Shown: positions 45,880 to 58,079 of the stretch, piece by piece
Position numbering within the stretch: the stretch's first letter is position 1
Layout of the letters: the number at the start of each line of letters is the position of its first letter
Origin: Gossypium raimondii
Taxonomy: Eukaryota > Streptophyta > Magnoliopsida > Malvales > Malvaceae
Direction: 5' to 3'
Assembly: GCF_025698545.1 (NCBI RefSeq)
Contig: NC_068577.1
Location: forward strand, 1,550,001 to 1,614,000
Length of the DNA: 64,000 bases
Program-made: the position numbers and the translations under genes
The notes under the pieces: generated by a model
Databases searched by the model: none
The model's input: only the letters and a program-made list of their open reading frames with translations
What the model was told of the DNA's origin: nothing

Positions 45880-46338
45880 TTAGTTGCTTAAAAACAAAAG
45901 TGATTAGAAACCTGGAATATCTTTTAAAAAAACCTAAGCTGAACCTGTTTTTATACGAGTCTTTACATGTCTTGTTTGAAGTTTTTGAGTTTATGTTTTG
46001 GAATGTAAGTTGCCAAAATAATACTATAAATTGGTCATCAAAGTAAAAGTACGTACCCTCAATTTGCAGATGTAGAACAATGTTTCACAGTTGTTCAAAA
46101 CTGAGAGCTTTTAAGGAAATTGCCAAAATAATAGGAAGAAACGACGACTGTGCATCAAATCAGCTAATTTGATGCGCCAAATCAAATCAAATCAATAAAT
46201 AAATAAGCCCCCTTCAAAAAGCCACCAAGAATTTTTCAGCTCAGCCTTTTTCCCTTTCTTCTTAGATACTCGGAGTAGTTTTCAATGTCTTATTTGAATC
46301 ATTTCAAAAGCTGTTGTAATGCATAGCTCCCTCACTTC
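44641..46338. other. Intergenic sequence with (TA)n microsatellite
   Basis: A perfect TA run lies at about 45839-45873. The part at 45420-45720 has the style of a decayed repeat ('cataccacgtgtatctcatg'). From 46150 the sequence becomes the upstream flank of the zinc-finger gene, with an AAATC repeat near 46180-46200. Confidence 0.4.
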
Positions 46339-46348
46339 TTATATTAAC
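46339..46348 (+). promoter_or_regulatory. Weak TATA-like element of the zinc-finger gene
   Basis: 'ttatattaac' lies about 80-90 bases before the ATG at 46429, at a workable distance for a short leader. It is not a perfect TATA box. Confidence 0.3.
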
Positions 46349-46428
46349 CTATACCCCAACTCATCTTTTCTTCCACTTCAGACTCTTATCTGTTTCTTAC
46401 TCTTTAAATCAATCAAGAAAAAAAAACC

Positions 46429-47115
46429 ATGGAAGAAGCTCAGTATTTGATGTTGATGAAGAGGAGACAGTTTTTAAAATCCCACTTTCAAGTGTCAATC
46501 AACTCTTTAAGTGAGACTTGGGAAGAAAAAGCTTTTGCAGAAGATGCAGCAGGGTCTTTAGGGGGATGTATATGGCCTCCTAGATCATATACTTGTAGTT
46601 TTTGCTGGAGAGAATTCAAGTCAGCTCAAGCTTTGGGTGGTCACATGAATGTTCATAGAAGAGATAGAGCTAAGCTCAAACAATCTCTTAGTCCCAAAAA
46701 TGAAGTTGTTTCTAATCAAAATCAGAACCCCAATCCTCTAAAACCATCTGACCCTAAATCCCCACATCCAGCAGCTGATTTGGCCCATTCTTTTTCATCT
46801 TCTAGGGTTTCAGCTTCATCTAAAAACTTTGGTACTTGTTCCTTTGTTCAAGGACAGCATCAAGGGCTATTAAGTTCTTATGATGATGGGGTAATCAATT
46901 GCAAAAGAAGAAAGATTGCTGCTTCAACAACACTGCCATTTTTGGTTCCAAAGGAGAAGTGTTATTCTTCTCTTCAATGGCAGGTTCTTGGAGTTAAGCC
47001 AGCAGTTGCAGGGTCCATGGAGGAGTTGGATCTTGAGCTCAGGCTTGGTGCTCAACCAAAGGTGAAGTCATGGAATATGGATCAAAGGGATTGCAAGAGA
47101 ATGGAATTGCTCTGA
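46429..47115 (+). CDS. C2H2 (QALGGH) zinc-finger transcriptional repressor, SUPERMAN/RABBIT EARS-like
   Basis: This single-exon gene of 228 residues encodes a nuclear DNA-binding protein with one plant-type C2H2 finger at residues 54-77: Cys56, Cys59, His72 and His76, with the invariant 'QALGGH' at 67-72. A basic tail 'RRDRAKLKQ' follows. The middle is Ser/Pro/Asn-rich, with a 'KRRKI' basic patch near 160 that may be a localisation signal. The C-terminus has an EAR repression motif, 'LDLELRLG' (200-207), the docking site for TOPLESS-type corepressors. Single-finger proteins with a C-terminal EAR (SUPERMAN, RABBIT EARS, ZFP10/ZFP11) control floral or organ boundaries and cell division. The length and layout fit ZFP10/RBE types, but the exact orthologue is not shown. 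The ATG lies in a good context ('aaaaccATGGaa'). No defect is seen. Confidence 0.92.
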   Translation: MEEAQYLMLMKRRQFLKSHFQVSINSLSETWEEKAFAEDAAGSLGGCIWPPRSYTCSFCWREFKSAQALGGHMNVHRRDRAKLKQSLSPKNEVVSNQNQNPNPLKPSDPKSPHPAADLAHSFSSSRVSASSKNFGTCSFVQGQHQGLLSSYDDGVINCKRRKIAASTTLPFLVPKEKCYSSLQWQVLGVKPAVAGSMEELDLELRLGAQPKVKSWNMDQRDCKRMELL

Positions 47116-47960
47116 TCAGACTCAAAGAACTCAATCTAACTTCTGATTTTCTTTTATGTTCAATGGAAAATTACAAAGAGGTCAAGGGGCCACTATAATT
47201 GTGCAGGTAATGATAAGCTTATTTTCCAACCATGTCTACTATATTATATATAAAATTTGGTACTTTTATTTGTTTTCAGTATCCCAATTCTATGCTTCAT
47301 CTGATGATGGTAATACTTTTGAAAGTGATAAATCTTTGAAAAGGTTCGGTGTTAAAATGTTACATGTCAAAAAACATGATTCCAATCATAGATCGTCACA
47401 TGTCACTTTTGACAGCAAAATTTCATTTTAAATTATCTAAGTCGTCACGATCATAAGGTATGAAACTCATCGTAAGCTCTTTTTTTTCTCTTTTAATTAG
47501 AATTCAGAGACAATTTCAAATAGAAAAAAACATAGTTAAGAGACTATTTTGGCTGTAAGAAAGTAGAAAAACATTTGTATATTCTGCTAGTTGGCATTTG
47601 TGTGTTTCCCTGGAGTCCCAAAATGTAGAGCTTGATCGCTCTTTTGTTTCTCTCATGTGCTTGTGAATGAGTACATTGCTTAATGGCCTCCGATGGGTTT
47701 CATTTGTAGTTTTTTAAAAGGGGTCCAGATTCTCCACTAGGATACACAAAACAATTCTATGATCGTGTAATGCATCTCATGATCAGCTTGTATTTTGAAC
47801 TTTGAATGATCCCAATTAATAAATTCCATTTTAAACTCTTCAAAGCTTTCAAAATTAATCTCTTTCTAATAAGGACTTTATGCAAATATATTTAGTTCTT
47901 TTTTGTAATTAAATCTTACATTTGTTTGCTTATTTCGAGATATAAAAATAATTAATATAA
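47116..47960. other. 3' flank of the zinc-finger gene
   Basis: Probable 3' UTR, then AT-rich sequence. The 91-residue frame at 47156-47431 shows no domain and ordinary intergenic composition. Confidence 0.4.
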
Positions 47961-48440
47961 ATATACAAATCAAAATTGTTAACGATATGTGTGATACATC
48001 AATGATCACCAGCCCGAATCTCAAGTAAGATCTAGGTGGCCTACCTGTGACCCGAATAGGTCCCACCAGATGATTGAGTGTGATCTGAATTGTGAGAGGA
48101 CAGCAACGGAAGCTCGTAGACCTAGCTCACAAGAGGAGCTCACAAGGAGAGCTCGCATGAACCAAGAGAAGGTCGTTGTCTCAATTCGCATATACCCAAG
48201 GAGCTCGCAAAAGGGAGACCGCGTGGTCTGACAGGCAACCCAGAATAAAACACGTGTCCAGCATGCCTGAAGTCTGCTCAAAATGTCAGTCCTAGGAATA
48301 GTAGGGTCATGTCGTAAACAGTAATAATATGTATAAATACCCAATTGGCCTGGCCTAGGAATAATATGCCGTGGCCTCATTCCATTTTCATAATCCATAC
48401 AATATCAGTAAGAGGATATCATTTATTCTTTTAATCAAGC
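47961..48440. mobile_element. Probable LTR fragment (G+C-richer block)
   Basis: A compositionally distinct block with repeated 'gagctcgca' or 'agctcaca' text, a TATA-like 'tgtataaatacccaattggc' (48330) and a following leader-like stretch. This is how a plant LTR promoter region looks. No terminal TG/CA pair, primer site or coding domain could be fixed, so the call is tentative. The 125-residue minus frame here has no domain. Confidence 0.35.
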
Positions 48441-50580
48441 TATGATTCTACTATTGTGAGCTAATCCATACCATGCATAAGTCACGTACCCAACATACCA
48501 ACTTTTCAACTATTACCATGAGAGCATAGGTTTTTAATATATCAATGTACATGAGTTATATATGTCGTAATTCATTTACTCAATATTTAAGTAAATCACA
48601 CCAGAAACGTCACAAATAAATAAATCTATAAAAGAATCTAAGATGAACTCAACTTGATATTGTTCAATGTATTGTCAGTCCAGACAATCATATCTATGTT
48701 TCTATTTTTAGGAGTAAGTCATACCAGGAACTTTCCACCACTTCTCAATATTTAAGTAAGTCACACCAAGAACTTCTCACCGCTTCTCTACAATCTCGGA
48801 ACTTACAGAAATAATGACAATTAATGCTCGCTATCTTCTTCACCATTAGAATCAATATTATGATTACAACATCAAGAGTCCATCTTTTCAAAATCATCTT
48901 GGACAACAAATGTTGTTGGTCTTTCATAGGCAATTTGAAACCTACTGCAGACCTGTAGGTAGGTGGGACTATTGTTTGTAGCCACTCGAACCCAGACTCA
49001 ATAACATGGGCCTAGTCCTTAATATACAAATATGCTCCAGATTTACAATTAGCCTAAAACATAATGGTAATAGGCCCACGAGCCTCACATGGGATCTTCA
49101 TCCCCGTAAGCTCAAAATGCTTGTCCATCTCACCCTCTTCCCCTTCCATGAAAAACAAAAGGAACTTGTATCAACTCAAATGGCTTAATGCCCTTAAAGA
49201 TGCAAAGAAAACAAACTTGCCTATAGAGAACGACAGTTAAACCCAAGCACAAGCCTATGCAGCCTTAGGCAAGCACTAAAAAGATGTATAAATACCAATA
49301 TATGACTTGACTTTACACCATTCATCTCTTCTTCAACGGAGGATGCCTAGGAGAGAAAACTCTGGTGCCCTACGTACATACAACACTTACATCAAATAAA
49401 CTGTGTTTTAAAAACTTTACAACTTGCAATACGAAATGACTAAGAATTTTGGACCATTATAATATTATATTATTTTTTTAACATAATATTACAGTATTCA
49501 ATACTATGAAATTTTGTGAGTGATAACATTTAGAAATATCTTAATATCATATTGGGAAAAGTGATTAAAAGCTTCTAAAAGATAAAAAGGCCACGCCCCT
49601 AAACTGTAATATTCAATGTATCAGCACCACAATTTCACCAAAATTAATGTTGCATTTGCAGAAAAAGAAAATGTTTTGATTCAATCAAAGTATCAAACCA
49701 AACTGCATCGAAAAGAGAAAATTACACCCCGGATGTTCTCGAGAAAACCACAGCTTTTGAGCTCATGCTAATGTTTGGTTATAAGAGGTTGTGAGGATTT
49801 TTCATTGATGGAGTTAAGATTGATATTCATTGAATATGTGAACACAAATTCTTTGATCATGCTACTTGTAATTCAATCGAGAAGCTCACGTCATGCTATC
49901 TACTTGCATTTAATCAAACCCAAGATGCAGTACAAAAACAAAATTATTTAGAAAACTATGTTACATATGTAGGATCAAACCTTATGGTCGTCACCACTCC
50001 TCGATACTATTATCGAAACCGAAATCAAAATCAATTATCTGATTTGATCATGATATTATAATGTTTAATCATTGATATATATACACTATATGATATGATA
50101 AAATATTATGTTATTTGGGTGTTGGCTTAGTATAATGTATTTAGATTTGAATAAATATTTTAAAATATAAGGATTGGATTTATAAATTTAATAAGAAAGA
50201 TTAAAAAAATGATTCAATTGACAATATAATATTATAATAATAAATAAAGAATATTTTCGTTAATCCACATAATATCATAAAATAATAAATTTTACATAGA
50301 ATAAACACTTTAATTATTTTATATAAATTGAATTTATTAAATATACATAATTTATATTTTGTACAAAACAAATTTAAATTATATTGTCACCGTATAAAAA
50401 TAAAATGAAGTATGACATTCAAAATTAAAATATTTATAATTTATAAAATTTAAAATCATCTTAATCTGTCACAGCTCCCTCGAATCTAGCTGAACCCAAA
50501 TCTGAAAAAACAAAAACTCAGAAGTCGAAAAATTTAAAACCTAAAAAATCTGAATCTAAAATAAACTGGCTTTAATCAGC
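48441..50580. other. Intergenic sequence, repeats not classified
   Basis: A short direct repeat, 'tcaatatttaagtaa(a/g)tcacacca', occurs at about 48580 and 48747. The rest, including the C-rich 48950-49330 part, shows no recognisable gene. From 49430 the sequence is strongly AT-rich. Confidence 0.4.
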
Positions 50581-51900
50581 CCTTTAAAAAGGAAGGCCAA
50601 GGTGGGGCGCGGCCTAATGAAAATACAAAGCTTTCGCCAGTCACGTGGCACTGATGCTTTTTGGGCGTCACCCCTTTAAGTGGCTAATTGTAAATGGTTG
50701 GGCATCTGCTCACCTTTTTTTCTTTAATGTAGTCTACGGCTCTAAGGGGGTCTACTCATATGAAAATTACTAACCATCAACTCAACTCCCACCCACCCTA
50801 CACCTGTACTTTGGGCTTTCACGTCTTTATCAATCAAAATAGGTATTTTCCCCGACTTTGTAAATTACATTTAAGGTTATTATTAGAAATTTTAAGTTAT
50901 ATTCGAAAATTCTTATTTACTTTATTGAATTATTAGAATTATTATTGTATGATTTTCTCTGTTCGCGCTGCATACAGCAACCGAAAGCTTTCGTTTCTTT
51001 TATCTTCTATTGTTCAATTTTTTTCATAAATCAGCTTTAAACATTAGGAATATGTAAACTAAAATCTAAACGGTTATGTTTTTTTTTTTATTTGTGACAT
51101 TGATCATCAAATCAACTTGAATCTAAAATAAATTCTTCTATTGATTGATGGGTATTGATTTTTCATATCATTCGTCAAATCCTTACTTGAAGCTCACTCG
51201 TTAGACTTTCTAAAAATAACTTAACAATCTATTGACTTAATAAAAATTTTCGAATGTAATTTATTCTTGCATTAAAAATTTTTTTAAGTTAAATATAAAT
51301 TGACAGTAAATTAAATATTATCTACTATTATTGTTATAATAATAAAGAAAATATGGATTGAGTGAACCATTCAACGTCAAAACTAAGGATTGTTTATTAA
51401 CGATGGAAATAGTAAGATAGTTTTGAAAGTAATTGAAGTGTAGGAACAAATATCTAGACATCAGTTGTCGCAGATTTTCTAAAGCCGACTTTGAGACGGA
51501 GGGAGTGACCGCAACGTGTTAGTAGCGCCAAGAAGAAAGGCAACGTTTGGATCCACCTCAACGAGACACGTTTCGAGATAATCTCAGATTATCTGCGGGA
51601 AGTGTCAATCCACCGTGACATGTGGTCCAAAACGTGTCCATCTTTTCGCCCTTTCTCTGTTACGTGGACACTTGCATTGCATTGTTCCTTAAAAGAAATG
51701 ATGTTATATCTATCTTGAGATTAATTATTAAATATTAAATAAAGTGGCATTACTTCCAAGTTGCTTTTAAAAGATATGAACGATAGTTTGGGGAAGAAAA
51801 GAGCCAACAACAATGAAAGAGAATTCTCTTGTGGCTTCAAGTTAATGGAAAACCTGAATCTGATATCCCCTGTGGAATTGGAGAAAACTGAGAGATCCTT
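50581..51900. other. Unassigned G+C-richer segment with ACGT-core motifs
   Basis: CACGTGGC at 50642-50649, 'aacgtgtta' near 51511, 'gacacgttt' near 51568, ACGTGTCC at 51632-51639 and TACGTGGAC at 51661-51669 look like ABRE or G-box elements, but no gene follows on either strand. The only Met-led frame nearby (51814 onward) closes within about ten codons. It may be the promoter of a decayed gene. Confidence 0.35.
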
Positions 51901-52879
51901 GTCCTTGACATAATAACTTAAGCAATGAAAGACATTGGGCAGACAAAAGTATCATTTTGGCATAAACTAATGCGAGACTGGAAATGCATGATAAGATTTA
52001 TCTCTCCTACAAATCTTTTAACTAAATATCTATGATCCTACTTAAATAAGTTAATATCAGATATCATATTAATTTGTTTATCTTAATTACTCGAGAATTA
52101 AGAAATAAGAGATTAAACTATACAAGTGGCACTATTTCATGACTTGCATTCAATCAAGATAACACGAACAAAGAGATATAAACTTCTTATAACTTAAGTA
52201 GTAATTGATATTACAGCCAACATCAAAAATTCTACAAGGTGACACCTAATAGATGGAACAATCAAAATCTAAGTTAATTGAGATTATATTTAACTTGTCA
52301 TAAATTAAATTAATTAAAGAAATATTCATATAAATAATTTAACTTGGCAATGTTTAATATACACATAATACTTGTGTGTGCATGACACACATATAAAGAG
52401 GGATTCAATTAAAATGATGCAAAATATGTTTTATACATTTTAATTGGATAAATATATACTAGTGTTGTTTCATCTAAACACGATCGATTGGTTGAACCAT
52501 TTGAATTGAGAATCGACCAAGGGATCTATTTGGAAAGTGGCTTTGAACGTGTTAAATTAGGAATCGATATGAATTCGAGTAGATTATATAGATGCCGGAG
52601 TGATTTTGTTGAGGGATTTAAAAGCAAAACTTGTTGAGATTTTGACAGTGGAAGAAACTTTATGGCATCAAAAGGTAAAAAGCTAGTAGATTTCCAATGG
52701 AGATTGAAATGCTTGATTCTTCCACTTGAATGAAAAAAAAAAAAAGAAGAAAGAAGTGCGAATAATGTTGAATCTTTTAAACTAATGATGGTGAATGGTC
52801 TAATGATGGTCGGGAGTTGAAAATATGATAGTGAATTTCTATAAAAGCTTGTTCGCTATAAATTTGGAAGTGTTTGTAG
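51901..52879. other. AT-rich intergenic sequence
   Basis: No feature recognised. A short purine-rich run lies near 52735-52760. Confidence 0.4.
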
Positions 52880-53810
52880 GACTGTGTTTTAGATGAGGAA
52901 TTTGTGTTTGAAATGCAACCGCTAAAAGCTCCAAGGATTGATGGGATACATGCTTTCTTTTATCAGAAGATTTGGAGTATGACGGGGAGTAGTGTGTGCC
53001 AGTTTGTCAGAAACATCATGAGCGGTGTCTCTCTTAATGGATGGTTGAATCGTACTATTCTGGTGCTTATTTTGAGAATTGATTCAATCATTACATAAGT
53101 GATAGTGAACCGACTTAAGCCCTTTCTACCTACCTATTTGGGGTGAGGAGCTTTTGATGGGCATGATCAAGCTTACTCGACATGTAACTCAACTACGCAT
53201 GGGGGATTCTTATACCTGGAATGTAGTGCTTAAAGCTTTGTTGAAAATGGTGAAACGAGACTGGGAGGTGGACATGGTACACATTTACAAGAAGGAAATC
53301 ATGTAGTTGATGCTATGGCCAATTTTGCGACAAGTTTTCCTTTAAGAATTCATGTTTTCAGTGAACCTGATGCTCATGTGATGATGATAATAACATAGCA
53401 TATCCTAGAATAGTTATTATGTAACACACATTTTCCCCCTTTTACTGTAAAAAAAATATATAAACGAGTTTGCATTACATATTACATAAATTTGAGATTT
53501 TATTGATTTTAGGTTATAAAAGACAAAACATATTAAAACGGGTATTGTAGAGTGAAGATTGAGAGTGATAATTCAGTGCTGGTAACTATTATTCAGAATA
53601 TGGGCTAATAGCAAATAATATCAGTAGTGAAATTAGACTCATTCAAGACTGGTGTCTTAAGAATTGGAAAGTGAAGCTTCGATAGATATTGAGAGAGAGT
53701 AATAGGGTGACAGATCGTATTGCAAAAAAAGTCTAAGACAAAATGGAGCATTTGATTATTCACAAAGAGCTACCAAAGAGTCCAGGGGTTTATTAGATTA
53801 TAACAACCAT
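52880..53810 (+). mobile_element. Decayed LINE: reverse transcriptase and RNase H fragments
   Basis: 52904-53098 reads 'FEMQPLKAPRIDGIHAFFYQ' then 'VRNIMSGVSLNGWLNRTILV', the N-terminal part of LINE reverse transcriptase ('KAPG.DG....FYQ.'). At about 53285-53380 a frame reads 'LQEGNHVVDAMANFATS', the end of an RNase H domain. At about 53550-53800 another RNase H end reads 'VKIESDNSVLV', 'LIQDWCLKNWKVKLR' and 'RESNRVTDRIAKKV', with stops. The catalytic YxDD part is missing. Two RNase H ends in series suggest two overlapping LINE relics. Confidence 0.6.
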
Positions 53811-54731
53811 TGCACTACATACCCATATTGTTTGACTGCGACTAATTCTGCTTTAATCTTAGCTTAAAACTTCATTCTTTTATCTGACAAAACATATTTT
53901 ATTGATTTTATGTTATAAAATATCCTCAAATTTTATTTTTTTGTAATTTGTTTTATCATTTTCAACTCAATTCGGGGTTTTAAGTATCTATAGATGGTAT
54001 TAATAGTTATCTTGATTAAATTTTATTTATATTGGTTAATATATTTTTAAAATTCTATTTGAATTTATTTTTGGGAGAATATTAATAATGTTTCATAAAA
54101 GATAAATAGTTGATGGTTTATAAATAAATATCGATAATTTTTTAAACATAATTATCTAGAGACTGTAAGCCTTAAATTCAAAACCTTAAATTTTAAATTA
54201 AAAATTATTAATATTTATTTATAAATTCTTCTAAATAATGAGTTATGTTATTATTTATTGTGGCTAAGATATTATTCTTTTAAATTTTTACCTGGTTGAT
54301 TTTTGGTACATTGGTAATGTACTTTTTTATTCCATTAGCAACATTAAAAAATTGACATGCTTATCTTTCCTTAAAATATTTATTTCTTAATATTCTATTA
54401 TACCCTTATAAGATACTTGTCACTCTTTAATTTTTTTGTAAAGTCTAAAAACTCCATAAGCGATCTAAGATAATGCCAAGTGTCCATTTTAATTATTTGA
54501 TTATTATTGGTAGTGTATTTTTATTCTACAAACAATTTTAAAATTTTGGCATGTATCCTTTTATAAAAAATATTTATTTTTTAATATTTTATTATATTTT
54601 CATTGGACACTTATTAACCTCTAATTCTACTTATGGACAGTATACCAAATATCATTTTTTATTTTATTATATTCTAAAAACAAATGGGATTAATTTTGTA
54701 CTCGATATAGGATAATAACTCAATTTAATTA
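53811..54731. other. AT-rich intergenic sequence
   Basis: The sequence near 54310-54420 ('ttcttaatattctattatac') is loosely repeated at 54565-54605. No gene is present. Confidence 0.4.
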
Positions 54732-54860
54732 AAGTGAATTTAGATGAGCGATATAATGCAACGTAATGCATTTAACTTATTTTTTATCTTACATTATAAA
54801 ATCACTATAATAACTAATTCCACCGTCACCATTATTTTTACACTCATCTAAATTCACCCT
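54732..54860. mobile_element. Tourist-like MITE, copy 4 (most diverged)
   Basis: 'aaagtgaatttagatgagcg' and 'ctcatctaaattcaccct' are inverted ends next to TTAA/TAA. The interior 'caccgtcaccattattttta' matches the other copies. It lies about 90 bases before the first ABRE-like site of the PP2C promoter. Confidence 0.55.
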
Positions 54861-54953
54861 TAATAAAATATCTTTAGTGTTTGGTAGCCGTTTAAAACCC
54901 AATTATAACTGAAATGAGAAGCGTTTAATAGAAATACAAGTCCGTCCCCACAT

Positions 54954-55118
54954 ACGTGTCAGGAAAAAGGGCACGTCACTTCAATAACTCGCCTTCTTCA
55001 CTGATTTGGCCACATGTCTATATACACGTGTCCTTCATTGAACGAAACTGATCAAATTGACGGTGCAGATTTACCTTCTTGTATTCAGTAAATAGACGTC
55101 ACACAAATTGTACGTGTC
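54954..55118 (+). promoter_or_regulatory. Cluster of ABRE/ACGT-core elements upstream of the PP2C gene
   Basis: ACGTGTC (54954-54960), CACGTCAC (54972-54979), CACGTGTC (55025-55032), GACGTCAC (55095-55102) and TACGTGTC (55111-55118) give five ACGT cores within 165 bases, ending 250 bases before the ATG. ABRE-binding bZIP factors recognise ACGTGTC/ACGTGGC. Clade A PP2C genes are known to be ABA-induced as negative feedback, which this promoter fits. No good TATA box is seen. Confidence 0.7.
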
Positions 55119-55367
55119 GGGTCAGTTTACCCGAACGGTGACGGTCACACTGCCCGAGCCTTAGGTGTGGCCCCCACCTTAAACTAGTGCTCTCAGTACA
55201 AAAAGGCCAAAGCTCTCTCCGTGCCTCCCTGCCATTTTTATGGGTCCTTCCCCTTCCTCTTCACCTTCCCTTTCGATCTGAAATTAGAAAAAGAAAAATA
55301 GGAATCTGATTTTGCAACGAAGCTTTGTTCATCACTTAAGAACGTTTTCAAGTAACTTAGTAGCAAA

Positions 55368-57172
55368 ATGGCTGGAACTTACTGTGGAGTTGTCGGAGAA
55401 AGTGAAGCGGCGGCAGCTACGGTTGAGCCAAAGTTAAGAGCTTCTCGCCGTCGGAGATTAGAGCTTCGTCCGTTTAAGATAGTAGCTGACGCTGCTGTTC
55501 AACCACCGTTAGAGAACGATCGGAAACGCCATAAGCTCGATCGCGATCTATTCCTACCGGTATCTTCTCGGGATTGTGATAACGCGTTTCAAAACTCGAA
55601 AGATCACGGATTTAAGAACGAAGGTCTATTTTCTAATGGAACAGTAAAATTAATGATTGAGAAGTCCATGGAAGATGAAAAGGAACGGCCGAAGTTCGGA
55701 ATGGCTTCTGTTTGTGGAAGGAGACGAGATATGGAAGACGCTGTTTCGATTCATCCTTCGTTTTGTAAACAAAGCTCTCAAGTTCAAATTTCGTCGGATA
55801 TTCACTTTTTCGCCGTCTTCGACGGCCACGGCTGCACTCATGTACTAAATCGAATCTTGAAATATTTCTTAAATTCAATTTTATTAACAAAACTTAATTA
55901 GTTCTGTTATAACTGATTTCTTTTCTTTTTTTTTTTTTTTAGGTTGCGATGAAGTGTAGAGATCGGTTTCACGAGATAGTGAAAGAAGAAGTCGAAGCAT
56001 GCGGCGGTTTGAATTCGGTGGAGTGGAAGAATACGATGGAGAAAAGCTTTGAGAGGATGGATGAAGAAGTTAGAGAATGGACAGTAAACGCCAAGGAGAG
56101 TTCTACCTGCCGATGTCAGCTTCGAACTCCACAGTGCGACGCCGTTGGATCCACCGCCGTAGTTGCTCTAATCACCCCGGATAAGATCATTGTTGCTAAT
56201 TGCGGTGATTCTCGCGCTGTTTTGTGTCGAAATGGTGCCGCTTTCCCCCTCTCCGACGATCACAAGGTGAGACATTTTATTCTTTATTTCGAGGTTTTTA
56301 ATTTAGAGTGTAATGACATTTAATATTTTTAATGTTTTTTTTATGAATAAGATAAGGAGATATTTATTTATTTATTTATCAATAAATTATATATTTTTTA
56401 AATAAGATATTTAAATTATCATATTTATTTTTATTCAAAATATCTAATATAATCTAAAATATTATATTTATAAGATTAAAATCAATAATAAATAATTTTT
56501 AAAAAATCAATATTTATTTTTATAAAAATTAATCATATTCCGTGATTTATCAAACAATTTTTTTAATAATATGCTTAAATTTTTAGCACTTTTTTTTAAT
56601 TTTGTGTACTTCCATATTATTCGATTGTAGCCGGATCGACCCGATGAATTGCTCCGAATAGAAGAAGCCGGTGGCAAAGTAATTTATTGGGACGGCCCTA
56701 GAGTTCTTGGTGTTTTAGCCATGTCTAGAGCAATTGGTAAGTTTTTTTTTTTAATAATTTTTCCTTTTTTCCTTTTCTAAACTTTCGTTTATTTTTTTTT
56801 TAATTTTCTATCTATTTGATTTTTGCAGGTGATAATTATTTAAAACCGTTTGTTATACCAAAGCCTGAGGTGACAATAACAGAAAGAAGTGAAGACGAGT
56901 GTTTGATATTAGGAAGCGATGGATTGTGGGATGTAGTGACGAATGATATGGCGTGTAAGGTGGTGCGTATGTGTTTATGCGCAAGAAAATCATCATTTGC
57001 ACCAGGGTTTTCAGGTAATGAGATGGCGGTAAAAAATGGTGCACTCGAAAGTTTTGATAAACAATGTTGGGATGCTTCTGTTTTGTTAACGAAGTTGGCC
57101 TTGGTTAGACATAGCGCGGATAATGTCAGCGTGGTGGTTGTTGATTTAAAGAAAAATCAACAGGCGAATTAA
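55368..57172 (+). CDS. PP2CA: Clade A protein phosphatase 2C, AHG3/PP2CA-type ABA co-receptor
   Basis: Four exons: 55368-55841, 55943-56266, 56631-56736 and 56829-57172. The introns are GT-AG, the joins are in frame, and the product has 415 residues. It is a Mg/Mn-dependent Ser/Thr phosphatase that, by family knowledge, holds SnRK2 kinases off until ABA-bound PYR/PYL receptors inhibit it. Motifs include 'GRRRDMEDA' (117-125), 'FDGHG' (151-155), 'DAVGSTAVV' (224-232), '[13 protein letters not shown]' (244-256), '[13 protein letters not shown]' (291-303), '[10 protein letters not shown]' (329-338) and 'DNVSVVVVD' (399-407). Trp286 in 'VIYWDG' is the 'Trp lock' contacting the receptor in clade A enzymes. 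Metal-binding Asp residues are all present. The N-terminus '[11 protein letters not shown]' with a following '[19 protein letters not shown]' stretch is the AHG3/PP2CA pattern rather than ABI1/HAB1. Orthology is inferred from this resemblance; the enzyme class is firm. The 177-residue frame reading past 55841 runs into intron 1. Confidence 0.92.
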
Positions 57173-58079
57173 TTGGGAAGAAATCATTCAATTAAAAATT
57201 ACAGTTCTTTTTTTGTAATTATAAGATGTAAAATATCTTAAAATGAAATGGGAAGAAAAGAAAATATGGGTTTTTAATAATTTTTGATTATTTATTTATA
57301 TTTTTATAGAATTATAAATGTAGAATATAATTCCATTGTTGTGCATAAATCCTTAATTAAGATATAAAAATATATTACTAATTTTTAACCCATATTTATT
57401 TTAGGGTTTTGCATTTAACTTTTCATTGAATGAAAGTTTATTTTAGAATTAAAATTCTTTCTCATCCTTTTATAATTTGTAAAACAATACGCTCGCGTAA
57501 TTTATTTAATATACCTAATCAACTTTATTCTTACCTCTCAATTATTGTTAATTAATTTTTATTGGCCAAAATTCCTAATTAACGTTAAGTTATCATAAAC
57601 AATTAAACATATTTTCGGAAATAAATATTATATTTAATATTTGAAGCTTTTAAATCAAATTTTACTGATTTTATTACCACTGATTTTATTACCACATATT
57701 TCTATAAATTATGTTGATTTAATATACTACGGATCGAATCTAAAGGAGATTGAGTGATACGAAGAATTATAAAGGTAACACATGCAAATTAACGAGTCTA
57801 GCCAGCTATTGTCTAAAAAGCATAGTACGACTAACCTTAAAATTGTAGAATTAAACTGCGGTAATAGTTAAAGGATTGAATTGTAAAAGTTTAAAAGTAT
57901 AATGGTAATAACCAGAAACAAATGTAGTAATTTATTGACATCCATGTTAATAATTAATTCTCAGATCAGGAACTAAATTGATTAATTTTCTAATTGGTTT
58001 AATTTTTACCTTTCAGTTTATAATTTACCCAATTAATGAGTTAGTCCAATTAATCTCTCAGTATCACTTAGACTAGAGG
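57173..58079. other. 3' flank of the PP2C gene and AT-rich sequence
   Basis: Probable 3' UTR to about 57260, then AT-rich intergenic sequence with no recognised feature. Confidence 0.4.

Noticed and set aside
55842..55901. Read-through end of the first PP2C frame
   Set aside because: It is intron 1. Splicing at 55841/55943 joins 'DGHGCTH' to '[10 protein letters not shown]', as in the family.
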